Shown in pieces: positions 16,917-26,459 of a DNA stretch of 64,000 nucleotides. The DNA is taken from positions 1,736,001 to 1,800,000 of the forward strand of contig NZ_CP053660.1 in the NCBI RefSeq assembly GCF_013177455.1. The letters run 5' to 3'. Under the pieces are notes generated by a model. The model saw only the letters and a program-made list of their open reading frames with translations. It ran no database searches and was not told the DNA's origin. The DNA comes from Nocardioides marmotae. Lineage in GTDB: Bacteria > Actinomycetota > Actinomycetes > Propionibacteriales > Nocardioidaceae. Made by a program: the position numbers and the translations under genes. Each line of letters starts with the position of its first letter. Position 1 is the first letter of the stretch.

Positions 16917-17993
16917 ATGGCTTCCGGCGTGCCTTCGGAGCGGAGGCGGTCGACGCTCGCGGACGTCGCCGCCGGCGCCGGGGTGTCCCTGATGACCGCC
17001 TCCTACGCCTACAGCCGTCCGGGGCGGGTGTCCGAGCGGGCTCGGGGCAGGGTGCTCGCGGCCGCCGCCGAGCTCGGCTATCCCGGGCCCGACCCGCGGG
17101 CCCGGTCGCTGCGGCGCGGGACCACGCTCACCCTCGGGGTGGTCCTGGGGGAGTACCTGACCTATGCCTTCGACGATCCCGGAGCGGTGGCCTTCATGGC
17201 CGGGATCGCAGAGGTCTGCGCCGATCGCGGGTACGGGATGACGATCCTGCCGCTCACAGGCGCCGCGGAGGACGCGCGCCGGATCACCGACGCGGCGGTC
17301 GACGGGTTCGTCGTGTGGACGACCTCCGAGGACGACCCCGCGCTGGCGGCGATCCGGGCGACGAGGCGGCCGGCGGTGGTCCACGGGGGACCGGCCGGGG
17401 CCGGCGCGACCGTCGTGACCATCGACGACCGGGCGGCGGCCCGGGCCGTCGGAGCCCTGGCCTTCGCCGGGGCCCGGCGCCCCGCCGTGGTGAGCCAGCC
17501 CCTCGACCGCGACCGGCGCAGCCACGTCGGCCGCGGCATCGACGTCGACTCCGTCGCGTTCCCGGTGACCCGGGCGCGGCTCGCGGGATACCGGGAGGCG
17601 GCCGAGGAGTCCGGTGTCGACTGGAACGACGTGCTGGTCGCCGTCTGCTCGCGCAACGACGCCACCGAGGCGGAGCAGATCACCCGGGGCCTGCTCGGCT
17701 CCGCGCGACCGCCCGATGCCATCGCCGCCATGAGCGACCAGATGGCGGCCGGTGTGGTCCGGGCCGCTCGCGCGGCAGGCCGGGCCGTCCCGGACGACCT
17801 GGCGGTGACCGGGTGGGACGATCTCCCGGTCGCCGCGGAGCTGGGCCTGACCACCGTCGCCCAGTCGCTGCGCGACCAGGGAGCAGCCTGCGCCCGCGTC
17901 GCGCTCGGCCAGGAGCCGCCGGCCACCGTGCCGTGGTCGGTCGTGCCACGGGCGACCACCACGAAACGTGTGGCGTCTCGGCCGCCCGCCTGA
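16917..17993 (+). CDS. LacI family transcriptional regulator
   Basis: 358 residues. The HTH is STLADVAAGAGVSLMTASYAYSRPGRVSERARGRVLAAAAELGY (family hinge follows with ARSLRRGTT), then a periplasmic-binding-type sensor domain ending with DLAVTGWDDLPVAAELGLTTVAQSL. The usual VSxxTVS pattern reads VSLMTAS. The start of the sensor domain has a large aromatic and acidic loop (LTYAFDDPGA). It should repress itself and the divergent MFS gene through the 16-bp palindrome and respond to a small molecule, perhaps the transporter's substrate. Confidence 0.88.
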   Translation: MASGVPSERRRSTLADVAAGAGVSLMTASYAYSRPGRVSERARGRVLAAAAELGYPGPDPRARSLRRGTTLTLGVVLGEYLTYAFDDPGAVAFMAGIAEVCADRGYGMTILPLTGAAEDARRITDAAVDGFVVWTTSEDDPALAAIRATRRPAVVHGGPAGAGATVVTIDDRAAARAVGALAFAGARRPAVVSQPLDRDRRSHVGRGIDVDSVAFPVTRARLAGYREAAEESGVDWNDVLVAVCSRNDATEAEQITRGLLGSARPPDAIAAMSDQMAAGVVRAARAAGRAVPDDLAVTGWDDLPVAAELGLTTVAQSLRDQGAACARVALGQEPPATVPWSVVPRATTTKRVASRPPA

Positions 17994-18005
17994 CAGGTTC
18001 TCGGC

Positions 18006-18809
18006 GTGACCAGCGCCGATCCCGCCTTCCACCTCCCTCCCGGACTGTCGGCGGAGCGGCGCGACCTCCTGGTGGAGGTCGTGGTACGCAATGACGCGGC
18101 GCACGGCCCGGCCCTGCTCGGGCTGATCCTCTCGGGATCGGTCGCCCGCGGACTCGCGACGGAACGGTCGGACCTGGACGTGTACGTCGTGCTGACCGAC
18201 GAGGCCGCCGCCGACCGCAGGACCACCCACTCCGCGACGGTGGACGAGGTGCCCCTGGCTCTCTCCGAGCTGGAGGAGCTCCCCACCTTCGGCAGCGAGG
18301 GCTGGTGGTACCGGTGGTCCTTCGCGTGGGCGCCGGTCATCGACGACCGGACCGGCGGGACCCTGGCGTCCCTGGCGCACGCGCAGGCCACGGTCTCGCC
18401 GACGGAGGCGCGGGAGATCCTCGTCGACCACGACCGGCTGGACGGGTGGATCAACTACGCGTACCGGGCGCTCAAGAGCGACCGGGACGGGCGGGCGCTC
18501 GAGCGACGCCTGGACGCGGCGGAGTCCGTCCCCTGGCTGCTCGACACCGTCTTCACGCTGGCCGGACGCGTCCGGCCCTACCACAAGTACCTGCCCTGGG
18601 AGCTCGAGCACCATCCGCTGCCGGGCTGGCCCGCCGAGGAGCTGCTCGGCCTCCTGCGACGGACCCTCGACGGGGACCCCTCGGCGATCCGCGAGACGTT
18701 CGACCGGGTCGAGGCGGCGTGCCGAGCGTTCGACCGGTCCCTCGCGGAGCCCGCTCTCGCGCCGGTCATCGACGACTGGGGGAGCGAGCTGGCCCTCTTC
18801 CGGGCCTGA
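18006..18809 (+). CDS. Nucleotidyltransferase-fold protein
   Basis: 267 residues. The pattern LSGSVARGLATERSDLDVYVVL near 40-60 is the minimal nucleotidyltransferase motif (G-S, then D-x-D in DLDVY). A helical C-terminal half carries RPYHKYLPWELEHHPL, like the domains of small-molecule adenylyl- or nucleotidyltransferases. The substrate is unknown; resistance enzymes and antitoxin-type proteins share this core. It starts 12 bp after the LacI gene (GTG 18006, 6 nt after a CAGGTT hexamer). Confidence 0.72.
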   Translation: MTSADPAFHLPPGLSAERRDLLVEVVVRNDAAHGPALLGLILSGSVARGLATERSDLDVYVVLTDEAAADRRTTHSATVDEVPLALSELEELPTFGSEGWWYRWSFAWAPVIDDRTGGTLASLAHAQATVSPTEAREILVDHDRLDGWINYAYRALKSDRDGRALERRLDAAESVPWLLDTVFTLAGRVRPYHKYLPWELEHHPLPGWPAEELLGLLRRTLDGDPSAIRETFDRVEAACRAFDRSLAEPALAPVIDDWGSELALFRA

Positions 18810-18890
18810 CGTCACGCCCGACTCCTGCCCCTGCCTGCGTCCCCAGGACGTGCCCGCCCGCGGTGCGCGGAGGTTGGGCAGGATGGACCC

Positions 18891-19475
18891 ATGCCCAGCA
18901 CCCCTGCCATCCACATCACCGGTGACGAGGCCGCGGACCGCGTCCTCGCCGAGGACCCCTTCGCACTGGTCGTCGGGATGATGCTCGACCAGCAGTACCC
19001 GATGGAGCACGCCTTCCGCGGCCCGGCCAAGGTCCTGGAGCGCTTCGGCACGCTCGACCCGGCCCGGATCGCGGCGGCGGACCCCGAGGAGTTCGCGTCC
19101 GTGTGCGCGACCCCGCCGGCGATCCACCGCTTCCCGGGGTCGATGGCGGCCCGCCTCCAGGAGCTCGCGGCGCTGGTGCAGGAGCGGTACGACGGCCATG
19201 CCGAGCGGCTGTGGACCGAGGCGGCCTCGGGCAAGGACCTGCTCAAGCGGGTCCAGGCCCTGCCGGGGTTCGGCAAGCAGAAGGCGCAGATCTTCGTCGC
19301 GTTGCTCGCCAAGCAGCTCGACGTCCGCCCCGAGGGCTGGGAGCAGGCGGTGGGCGACTACGCCCTCGAGGGCTACCGCTCCGTGGCCGACGTCGTCGAC
19401 GGCGACTCCCTGCAGAAGGTGCGCGACTTCAAGAAGGCCGCGAAGGCGGCCGCCAAGGCCAAGACCGCGGGCTGA
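18891..19475 (+). CDS. HhH-GPD base-excision DNA glycosylase family protein
   Basis: 194 residues. It begins ITGDEAADRVLAEDPFALVVGMMLDQQYPMEHAFRGP, as in the uncharacterised actinobacterial HhH-GPD family, and carries the hairpin VQALPGFGKQKAQIFVALLAKQL near 120-145. The usual catalytic lysine or aspartate of known glycosylases is not certain. The C-terminus is a Lys/Ala tail (FKKAAKAAAKAKTAG) that probably binds DNA. ATG 18891 follows a CAGGAT hexamer by 6 nt. Confidence 0.83.
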   Translation: MPSTPAIHITGDEAADRVLAEDPFALVVGMMLDQQYPMEHAFRGPAKVLERFGTLDPARIAAADPEEFASVCATPPAIHRFPGSMAARLQELAALVQERYDGHAERLWTEAASGKDLLKRVQALPGFGKQKAQIFVALLAKQLDVRPEGWEQAVGDYALEGYRSVADVVDGDSLQKVRDFKKAAKAAAKAKTAG

Positions 19476-19606
19476 CCCGTTGACCCCGCCGTACGCCGCC
19501 GCTCAGACCTGCTCCGCGCCCGCCCGGACCCCGTCCGCTCTGGACCACTTCGGCCGGTCGGCCCGGCGAAAGGCGTCCGGATGGCACGTCCTCACCGACC
19601 CCGTGG

Positions 19607-19612
19607 CAGAAT
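19607..19612 (+). promoter_or_regulatory. Candidate -10 of the principal sigma factor gene
   Basis: CAGAAT preceded by TGG stands about 88 bp before the GTG at 19700, in the 224-bp gap after the glycosylase. A clear -35 is not seen. The rest of the gap holds a GAGAGG ribosome site and no other obvious signal. Confidence 0.3.
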
Positions 19613-19699
19613 GTCCATGCGGCTCTTGACGTGTGCGGGCTCTGCTGCGCCCGAGAGTCGCCCCGCCGTTGCTCCACAGTCGTTTGACGAGAGGTGTTC

Positions 19700-21154
<1,455 letters not shown>

Positions 21155-21172
21155 CGTACACCGTCCCATCGA

Positions 21173-21212
21173 CGAGAGCCCCGCACCTCCGGCCGGAGGA
21201 GCGGGGCTCTCG
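21173..21212 (+). terminator. Terminator after sigA
   Basis: A perfect 12-bp stem (CGAGAGCCCCGC with its partner at 21201-21212) encloses a second self-complementary element (CCTCCGGCCGGAGG), giving a long GC-rich hairpin 18 bp after the stop. It can also serve the convergent EamA gene. Confidence 0.85.
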
Positions 21213-21235
21213 CGTTCGCGGGCCGGGACCGCCGC

Positions 21236-22090
21236 TCAGCCGGCGGCGACCAGCACGACCGCGCCCGCGCACAGCACCAGCCCGAGGGCCTGGCTGCGGT
21301 GCACCGCCTCGCGCAGCAGCACCGCGGCGAGCACCACGGTGACGGCGGGGTAGAGCGAGGTCAGCACGGCCGCGACCGTGAGGTAGCCCTCGCGGGTGGC
21401 GAGCATGAAGCACCCGGTCGCGGTGGCGCCGAGCACCCCGCTGACCAGGCCCACCGCGGCCCACCGCTGCCGGGGGACCCAGGCGGCGCGGACGACGAGG
21501 GCCACCGCGACGACGGCGAGGCCGGCGACGAGCTGGTTGAGGGCGAGGGGGAGCAGCCCCGCCTCCTCGGGGATCTCGGCCAGGGCGACGAAGAGCGTGC
21601 CGAAGCCGAGCCCCGCCAGGAGGCCGTCGAGCGCGCCGGTCCGGGGGCGCGGCGAGAGTCCGAGGCGGGGCGGCACGCTGGCGGAGGCGGGCTCGCGGGC
21701 GACCAGCCAGATGGCCGGGAGGGCGGCGGCGGTCCCGAGCCAGACCAGGGCGCCGGGGCGCTCGCCCGAGGCGACGGCGACGAGCACGGGGAGCAGCGTC
21801 GCGCTGACCCCGGAGACCGGGGCCACCACGCCCATCCGGCCCGAGGAGAGCCCGCGGTACAGACAGGCGGTGCCGAGGCCGTTGCCCACGCCCCCGAGGA
21901 CGGCCCAGGCGAGGTCGGCGCCGGTCGGCGAACCGTCGACCACCGTGGCCACGCCGAGCACGGCGGCCGCGCCGCCCAGCTGCGCGGTCAGCACGACGGC
22001 CCAGGGCGAGACCCGCTGGGAGGCGAAGCCGCCGACGAAGTCGCCGACCCCGTAGGCGAGGGCCGCGCCCAGGGCGAGCAGGGCGCCCAT
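21236..22090 (-). CDS. EamA/DMT family transporter
   Basis: 284 residues with about ten hydrophobic helices in two homologous halves: the first starts MGALLALGAALAYGVGDFVGGFASQ, the second GALDGLLAGLGFGTLFVAL, and the last helices contain LTSLYPAVTVVLAAVLLREAVHRSQALGL, a well-known EamA signature. It is a drug/metabolite transporter of the inner membrane with unknown substrate. The ATG shares one base with the stop of the upstream DUF456 gene (TGATG), implying coupling. Confidence 0.85.
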   Translation of the reverse strand: MGALLALGAALAYGVGDFVGGFASQRVSPWAVVLTAQLGGAAAVLGVATVVDGSPTGADLAWAVLGGVGNGLGTACLYRGLSSGRMGVVAPVSGVSATLLPVLVAVASGERPGALVWLGTAAALPAIWLVAREPASASVPPRLGLSPRPRTGALDGLLAGLGFGTLFVALAEIPEEAGLLPLALNQLVAGLAVVAVALVVRAAWVPRQRWAAVGLVSGVLGATATGCFMLATREGYLTVAAVLTSLYPAVTVVLAAVLLREAVHRSQALGLVLCAGAVVLVAAG

Positions 22091-22566
22091 CAGGTCGCGA
22101 CGACCCCGACGACCCACACCGCGGCCGCGGCCAGCGCGGCGAGGAGCTCGATGAGGAGGCTGAGGCCGGCGGCGCGCAGGGCGTGCTTGGTCGAGGGCCA
22201 CGCCAGCGCCGGCCCGACCCGCCGGTGCTCGGCGAGGTAGACGCCGAGCACGAAGCCGAGGAGCAGGCCGACCACGGGGACGACGAAGAAGCCGACCACG
22301 CCGAGCAGGCCGCCGACCACGAGGGTCGACCCGGGGATGCCGGCGTCCTTGAGGCGACGGCCCGGGACGGCGTACTTGACCACCGCGCCGAGCGCGAGGA
22401 GGGCGGTGGCGACCGCGAGGACGCTCCAGGCGGTCGCGCCGCCGACCTGGATGGTCCAGACCAGCACCGCCGCCAGCACCAGCAGCGTGCCGGGCAGCAC
22501 GGGGACCACGATCCCGATGATGCCGACCAGGATGGCCAGGGCGACCAGGACTTCGAGCAGGCTCAC
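22090..22566 (-). CDS. DUF456 domain membrane protein
   Basis: 158 residues, five hydrophobic segments. ILVGIIGIVVPVLPGTLLVLAAVLVW is the DUF456 opening, and the middle has GRRLKDAGIPGSTLVVGGLLGVVGFFVVPVVGLLLGFVLGVYLAE, with the Gly-zipper helices of the family. Function is unknown. GTG 22566 has GGGAGGG about 10 nt upstream. It shares an operon with the EamA transporter. Confidence 0.85.
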   Translation of the reverse strand: MSLLEVLVALAILVGIIGIVVPVLPGTLLVLAAVLVWTIQVGGATAWSVLAVATALLALGAVVKYAVPGRRLKDAGIPGSTLVVGGLLGVVGFFVVPVVGLLLGFVLGVYLAEHRRVGPALAWPSTKHALRAAGLSLLIELLAALAAAAVWVVGVVAT

Positions 22567-22612
22567 GGGCGCCACCCTCCCACGCCCTGCGCACCGCCGC
22601 CGGAAATGAAGA

Positions 22613-22639
22613 ACGGCCCCGGACGTGGTCCGGGGCCGT
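22613..22639 (-). terminator. Terminator after the DUF7455 gene
   Basis: Perfect 11-bp stem (ACGGCCCCGGA paired with 22629-22639) and a 5-nt loop, 25 bp beyond the stop of the minus-strand gene at 22664. Confidence 0.8.
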
Positions 22640-22663
22640 CGACGTCTGTTGGTGGTCTGGTGG

Positions 22664-22894
22664 TCAGCGCTCGTCGTCCGAGGCGGCCGCAGGGGCGCCG
22701 GAGAGCTTGTGGGTCTCGTCGACGACGTTGGCCGCGATCTCCTTGAGCTTGTCGCCGTGCTCGCGTGCGTGGTGGGCGCAGAACAGCAGCTCTCCGCCGG
22801 TCTGGAGCTCCACACGGAGGTAGGCCTGGGCTCCGCAACGGTCGCAGCGGTCCGCAGCCGTCAGCGGGGCGCTGGGTGCAACGGTGGTGGTCAC
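22664..22894 (-). CDS. DUF7455 family small zinc-ribbon-like protein
   Basis: 76 residues. CDRCGAQAYLRVEL and LLFCAHHAREHGDKL give a C-x2-C and C-x2-H pair suitable for a small metal-binding knuckle, which is the recognisable core of the actinobacterial DUF7455 family. Function unknown. GTG 22894 is preceded by GAGG at 5-nt spacing; TTGAGC and TAGAAA about 15 bp apart further upstream may be its promoter. It has its own terminator and lies opposite the parE upstream region. Confidence 0.82.
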   Translation of the reverse strand: MTTTVAPSAPLTAADRCDRCGAQAYLRVELQTGGELLFCAHHAREHGDKLKEIAANVVDETHKLSGAPAAASDDER

Positions 22895-23259
22895 ATCGGC
22901 CTCATTTCTAGTGTCTCGGTGTCTTGCTCAACGTAGAGGCGGGGCCAGGGATTCCCGCGGCCACGTGGTGCCTGACACGTCGATCTCATCACGGACAGAG
23001 TTGCCCGATCTCGGGGTTTCCATGCCCCGGACGGTGTCGCCCGGACCACGTTCACCCTTTCTGGGGGACAACGCCTGGTCCTACGAAGTGTGACGCGGTG
23101 CTGGTCGCCGTGGTGCGCGAATCGATCCACCGGGTGTGGATCGTGTCCGCATCGTGACTCCAGCGGGGTGCTGCGGCGCTGCTCGGGAGGTGCGGTTGTG
23201 CTGCGGCTCACCGTAGTGGTGGCGGGTCGTGGCGTGGCACCCCGGGCCCGCGGCGTGTC
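22895..23259. other. 365-bp gene-free region between DUF7455 and parE
   Basis: No convincing coding frame. The left end carries the DUF7455 ribosome site and promoter. In the middle an 8-bp inverted repeat (CGATCCAC at 23123-23130 and its complement at 23136-23143, 5-nt loop) could be a terminator or a protein site. The right end leads into the parE promoter region. Confidence 0.55.
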
Positions 23260-23277
23260 GTGGGTAGATTCGACACG
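23254..23277. promoter_or_regulatory. Inverted repeat around a TAGATT hexamer at the parE start
   Basis: CGTGTCG at 23254-23260 and CGACACG at 23271-23277 flank GGGTAGATT. TAGATT (23265-23270) has the form of the leaderless -10 boxes seen elsewhere here, which would put the transcript start at about 23277 and leave the GTG at 23260 outside the mRNA. Confidence 0.4.
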
Positions 23278-25431
23278 AGCCCGTCGACGGACCGCCGACG
23301 ACCCGGCGCCGGCCCTGCCGGGCCGCCGGACCCGCCCCACCGCAGGAGCCCCACGATCGCCGAGAACGCCTACAACGCCGCGCACCTCCTGGTCCTGGAG
23401 GGCCTGGAGGCCGTCCGCAAGCGCCCCGGGATGTACATCGGGTCGACCGACACCCGCGGGCTCATGCACTGCCTGTGGGAGATCATCGACAACGGCGTCG
23501 ACGAGGCCCTCGGCGGCCACGCCCGCCGGGTCGAGGTCACCCTGCACCCCGACGGCTCGGCGGAGGTCCACGACGACGGTCGGGGCATCCCGACCGACAA
23601 GGAGCCCAAAACCGGTCTGCCCGGCGTGGAGGTCGTGGCGACCAAGCTGCACGCCGGCGGCAAGTTCGGCGGCGGGTCGTACGTCGCCACCGGCGGCCTG
23701 CACGGCGTCGGCCTCTCGGTGGTCAACGCGCTCTCGACCCGGATGGACATCGATGTCGAGCGGTCCCCGGCGGCCCAGGGCATCTCGTTCCGGCGCGGCG
23801 TCCCCGGCGTCTTCGCCGAGGAGGGCCCGGCGGCCGACTTCGAGCCGCGCTCGGGGCTGACCCGCAAGGGCGGCAAGGTGGCCAAGGGCCGCACCGGCAC
23901 GCGGATCCGCTTCTGGCCCGACCGCCAGATCTTCACCAAGGACGCCGCCTTCGTCTACGACGAGCTGGTCACCCGCGCCCGGCAGACCTCCTTCATCGTC
24001 CCGGGCCTGGAGCTGGTGATCCGTGACCTGCGTGGCTCTGCCGACGGTGGGGAGCTGGTCGAGGACAAGTTCCGCCACGACGGCGGCATCACCGAGTTCA
24101 CCGACTTCCTCGCCAGCGACGAGCCGGTGACCGAGGTGCTGCGCCTCCAGGGGTCGGGCACGTTCACCGAGACGGTGCCGCTGCTCGACGACAAGGGCCA
24201 CATGACCCCGCAGGAGGTGGAGCGGGAGCTCGAGGTCGACGTGGCCGTGCGGTGGGGGACCGGCTACGACACCGAGGTCCGCTCCTTCGTCAACGTGATC
24301 GCCACCCCGAAGGGCGGCACGCACGTCAGCGGTTTCGAGCAGGCGATCACCCGCACCTTCAACGAGGCGATGAAGGCCGCGAAGGTGCTCAAGGTCAACG
24401 ACGACGACGTCACCAAGGACGACGTGCTCGAGGGGATGACCGCGGTGGTCACCGTGCGGCTCGCCGAGCCGCAGTTCGAGGGCCAGACCAAGGAGATCCT
24501 CGGCACGCCGGCGGCGCGCACCGTCGTACGCCGGGTGGTCGCCGCGGAGCTCAAGGAGTTCCTCACCTCGACCAAGCGCCAGGAGAAGGCCCAGGCCAAG
24601 CTGGTCATGGAGAAGGTGGCCGGCGCGGCCAAGACCCGCATCGCCGCCCGCCAGCACAAGGAGACCCAGCGCCGCAAGAACGCCCTGGAGTCCTCGGCGC
24701 TGCCCTCCAAGCTCGCCGACTGCCGCGCCACCGACAACGACCGCACCGAGCTGTTCATCGTCGAGGGTGACTCCGCGCTCGGCACCGCCAAGCTCGCGCG
24801 CAACTCCGAGTTCCAGGCGCTGCTGCCGATCCGCGGCAAGATCCTCAACGTCCAGAAGGCCTCGGTCGGCGACATGCTCAAGAACGCCGAGTGCGCCTCG
24901 ATCATCCAGGTCGTCGGCGCCGGGTCGGGCCGGACCTTCGACCTCGACGCCCGCCGCTACGGCCGGATCATCTTCATGGCCGACGCAGACTCCGACGGCG
25001 CGCACATCCGCTGCCTGCTGGCGACGCTGTTCTTCAAGTACATGCCCGACCTGATCCGCGAGGGCCGGGTCTACTCCGCCGTCCCGCCGCTGCACCGCAT
25101 CGAGATCTCCAACCCGCGCAAGGGCCAGGAGAAGTACGTCTACACCTACTCCGACGACCAGCTGCAGCGGAAGCTCGCGGAGCTGAAGAAGAAGAACGTC
25201 AAGTGGAAGGACCCGGTCCAGCGCTACAAGGGCCTCGGTGAGATGGACGCCGACCAGCTGGCCGAGACCACCATGGACCCCCGCCACCGCACCCTGCGCC
25301 GGATCACCGTCGACGACGCCGACGCCGCGGCCAACGTCTTCGAGCTGCTCATGGGCTCCGACGTCGCCCCGCGCAAGGAGTTCATCGTCCAGGGCGCCTA
25401 CGAGGTCGACGTCGAGGCGATCGACGCGTGA
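23260..25431 (+). CDS. parE: Type IIA DNA topoisomerase subunit B (ParE/GyrB-like)
   Basis: 723 residues from GTG 23260. The GHKL ATPase (LEGLEAVRKRPGMYIGST, DDGRGIPTD, GGLHGVGLSVVNALS), transducer, Toprim motifs (IVEGDSALG near 505, ADADSDGAHIR near 575) and C-terminal YKGLGEMDADQL are intact. It pairs with the GyrA-like subunit at 36597-39098 to form a decatenating topoisomerase. The first 32 residues are Pro/Arg-rich and unlike the family, whose conserved part starts at AENAYNAAHLL. An AGGAG at 23344-23348 stands exactly 7 nt before an ATC codon at 23356, so the real start may be a non-canonical ATC. GTG 23260 is kept as the conservative choice. Confidence 0.9.
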   Translation: MGRFDTSPSTDRRRPGAGPAGPPDPPHRRSPTIAENAYNAAHLLVLEGLEAVRKRPGMYIGSTDTRGLMHCLWEIIDNGVDEALGGHARRVEVTLHPDGSAEVHDDGRGIPTDKEPKTGLPGVEVVATKLHAGGKFGGGSYVATGGLHGVGLSVVNALSTRMDIDVERSPAAQGISFRRGVPGVFAEEGPAADFEPRSGLTRKGGKVAKGRTGTRIRFWPDRQIFTKDAAFVYDELVTRARQTSFIVPGLELVIRDLRGSADGGELVEDKFRHDGGITEFTDFLASDEPVTEVLRLQGSGTFTETVPLLDDKGHMTPQEVERELEVDVAVRWGTGYDTEVRSFVNVIATPKGGTHVSGFEQAITRTFNEAMKAAKVLKVNDDDVTKDDVLEGMTAVVTVRLAEPQFEGQTKEILGTPAARTVVRRVVAAELKEFLTSTKRQEKAQAKLVMEKVAGAAKTRIAARQHKETQRRKNALESSALPSKLADCRATDNDRTELFIVEGDSALGTAKLARNSEFQALLPIRGKILNVQKASVGDMLKNAECASIIQVVGAGSGRTFDLDARRYGRIIFMADADSDGAHIRCLLATLFFKYMPDLIREGRVYSAVPPLHRIEISNPRKGQEKYVYTYSDDQLQRKLAELKKKNVKWKDPVQRYKGLGEMDADQLAETTMDPRHRTLRRITVDDADAAANVFELLMGSDVAPRKEFIVQGAYEVDVEAIDA

Positions 25432-25514
25432 GCCCGGGGGCCGGCCGGCCGCGGGGTGCTCGCCGAGGCGCGCGGCCAGGTGTCGCTGTCGGACCACCCG
25501 GGTAACGCGGGGCC

Positions 25515-25739
25515 ATGGCTCACCGTCTCGCACGCGTCCTCGGCTCGTCCCTGCTGCTGTCCGGCTTCCTCACCCTCGTCGCGGCACTCGTGTGCCACGT
25601 GTCGGGCGGGCCGGAGGGGACCCATGCGAGCGCGGTGTGGGTGCTGGGCGTCCTCGGGTTGCTGCTGATCGCCAACTCCCTGGTGCTGCTGGTCGTGGAG
25701 TCCCAGGTCCGCGCCCAGCACGAGCCGAGCGCGGGCTGA
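25515..25739 (+). CDS. Small two-helix membrane protein (74 aa)
   Basis: Two hydrophobic stretches (LGSSLLLSGFLTLVAALVCHV and VWVLGVLGLLLIANSLVLLVV) separated by a short loop, with a polar tail. No family recognised. ATG 25515 follows a TAACGC hexamer by 6 nt, like several leaderless starts in the window. It is convergent with the flavodoxin-fold gene, 3 bp apart. Confidence 0.5.
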   Translation: MAHRLARVLGSSLLLSGFLTLVAALVCHVSGGPEGTHASAVWVLGVLGLLLIANSLVLLVVESQVRAQHEPSAG

Positions 25740-25742
25740 CGG

Positions 25743-26384
25743 TCAGGTGACCGGCTCGGGCTCGGCGGCCGGCAGCGGCGGCATCAGCTTGCCGCGACGC
25801 GGCGTACGCCGGGTGTCGGCGCGGCCGAGGTCCTCGACCTGGTCGAGCCAGGCTGCGCGCTGGTCGGCCGTGCTGCCGTGCACCTGCCCGATCCGGGTGG
25901 CGCGGACGGGCCGCAGACCGCAGAAGCGCAGTGTGCTGCGGGTCAGCTGACGCACAGCGCTGTCGCCCATGAGCCCGCGCAGCCACCAGCCGGGGGAGTC
26001 GGTGGTGACGACGACCCGGGCGGAGCGGCCCGCCAGCAGGCCCTCCGGCATGCCGTTGTCGCGGTAGCGGTAGGCCCAGCCGCGCTCCAGCGCCCGGTCG
26101 AGGAAGCCCTTGAGCAGCGCGGGCACCGAGCCCCACCACACGGGGGTGATCACCGCGACGTGGTCGGCGGCGACCAGGGCCGCGCGGGCGCGGACGAGGT
26201 CGGGCTCGGTCGGCTGGTCGCCGTGCAGGCCGCGGCGCAGGTTGAGGTCGACCTCCAGGTCGCGCAGGGCGAGCAGCTCGACCTCGGCGCCGCCTGCGCG
26301 GGCGCCGGCGGCGTACCGCTCGGCGAGTGCCGCGCACAGCGACCGGTCGTCGGGGTGGGCGTCGATGACGAGGACTCGGGGCAC
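25743..26384 (-). CDS. NAD(P)H-dependent quinone oxidoreductase, flavodoxin-like fold
   Basis: 213 residues. VLVIDAHPDDRSLCAALAERYAAGA at the N-terminus and ADHVAVITPVWWGSVPALLKGFLDRAL near 85-110 are the signatures of the KefF/MdaB family, with TDSPGWWLRGLMGD as the flavin loop. It should reduce quinones with NAD(P)H and bound FMN or FAD. GTG 26384 has GGAGG five nt upstream, so the longer in-frame start is not used. The divergent TetR regulator probably controls it. Confidence 0.85.
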   Translation of the reverse strand: MPRVLVIDAHPDDRSLCAALAERYAAGARAGGAEVELLALRDLEVDLNLRRGLHGDQPTEPDLVRARAALVAADHVAVITPVWWGSVPALLKGFLDRALERGWAYRYRDNGMPEGLLAGRSARVVVTTDSPGWWLRGLMGDSAVRQLTRSTLRFCGLRPVRATRIGQVHGSTADQRAAWLDQVEDLGRADTRRTPRRGKLMPPLPAAEPEPVT

Positions 26385-26434
26385 GATGGCCTCCAACTTG
26401 TCGCTGTAAAGATCGGGCACCACCAGCCTGCGCT

Positions 26435-26459
26435 AGGATCTTTCGCGTGTCAAGATCCT
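26435..26459. promoter_or_regulatory. TetR operator candidate overlapping the tetR start
   Basis: AGGATCTT at 26435-26442 and AAGATCCT at 26452-26459 are exact complements around a 9-bp spacer that contains the GTG start (26447). A further AAAGATC half-site lies at 26408-26414 near the divergent promoter. A TAGGAT -10 (26434-26439) is 7 nt from the GTG. Confidence 0.6.

Noticed and set aside
23260..25431. Replication-origin region (because of a gyrB-like gene)
   Set aside because: dnaA, dnaN and recF are absent, no DnaA-box cluster was noticed, and the paired subunit is a separate parC; this is a second topoisomerase locus.
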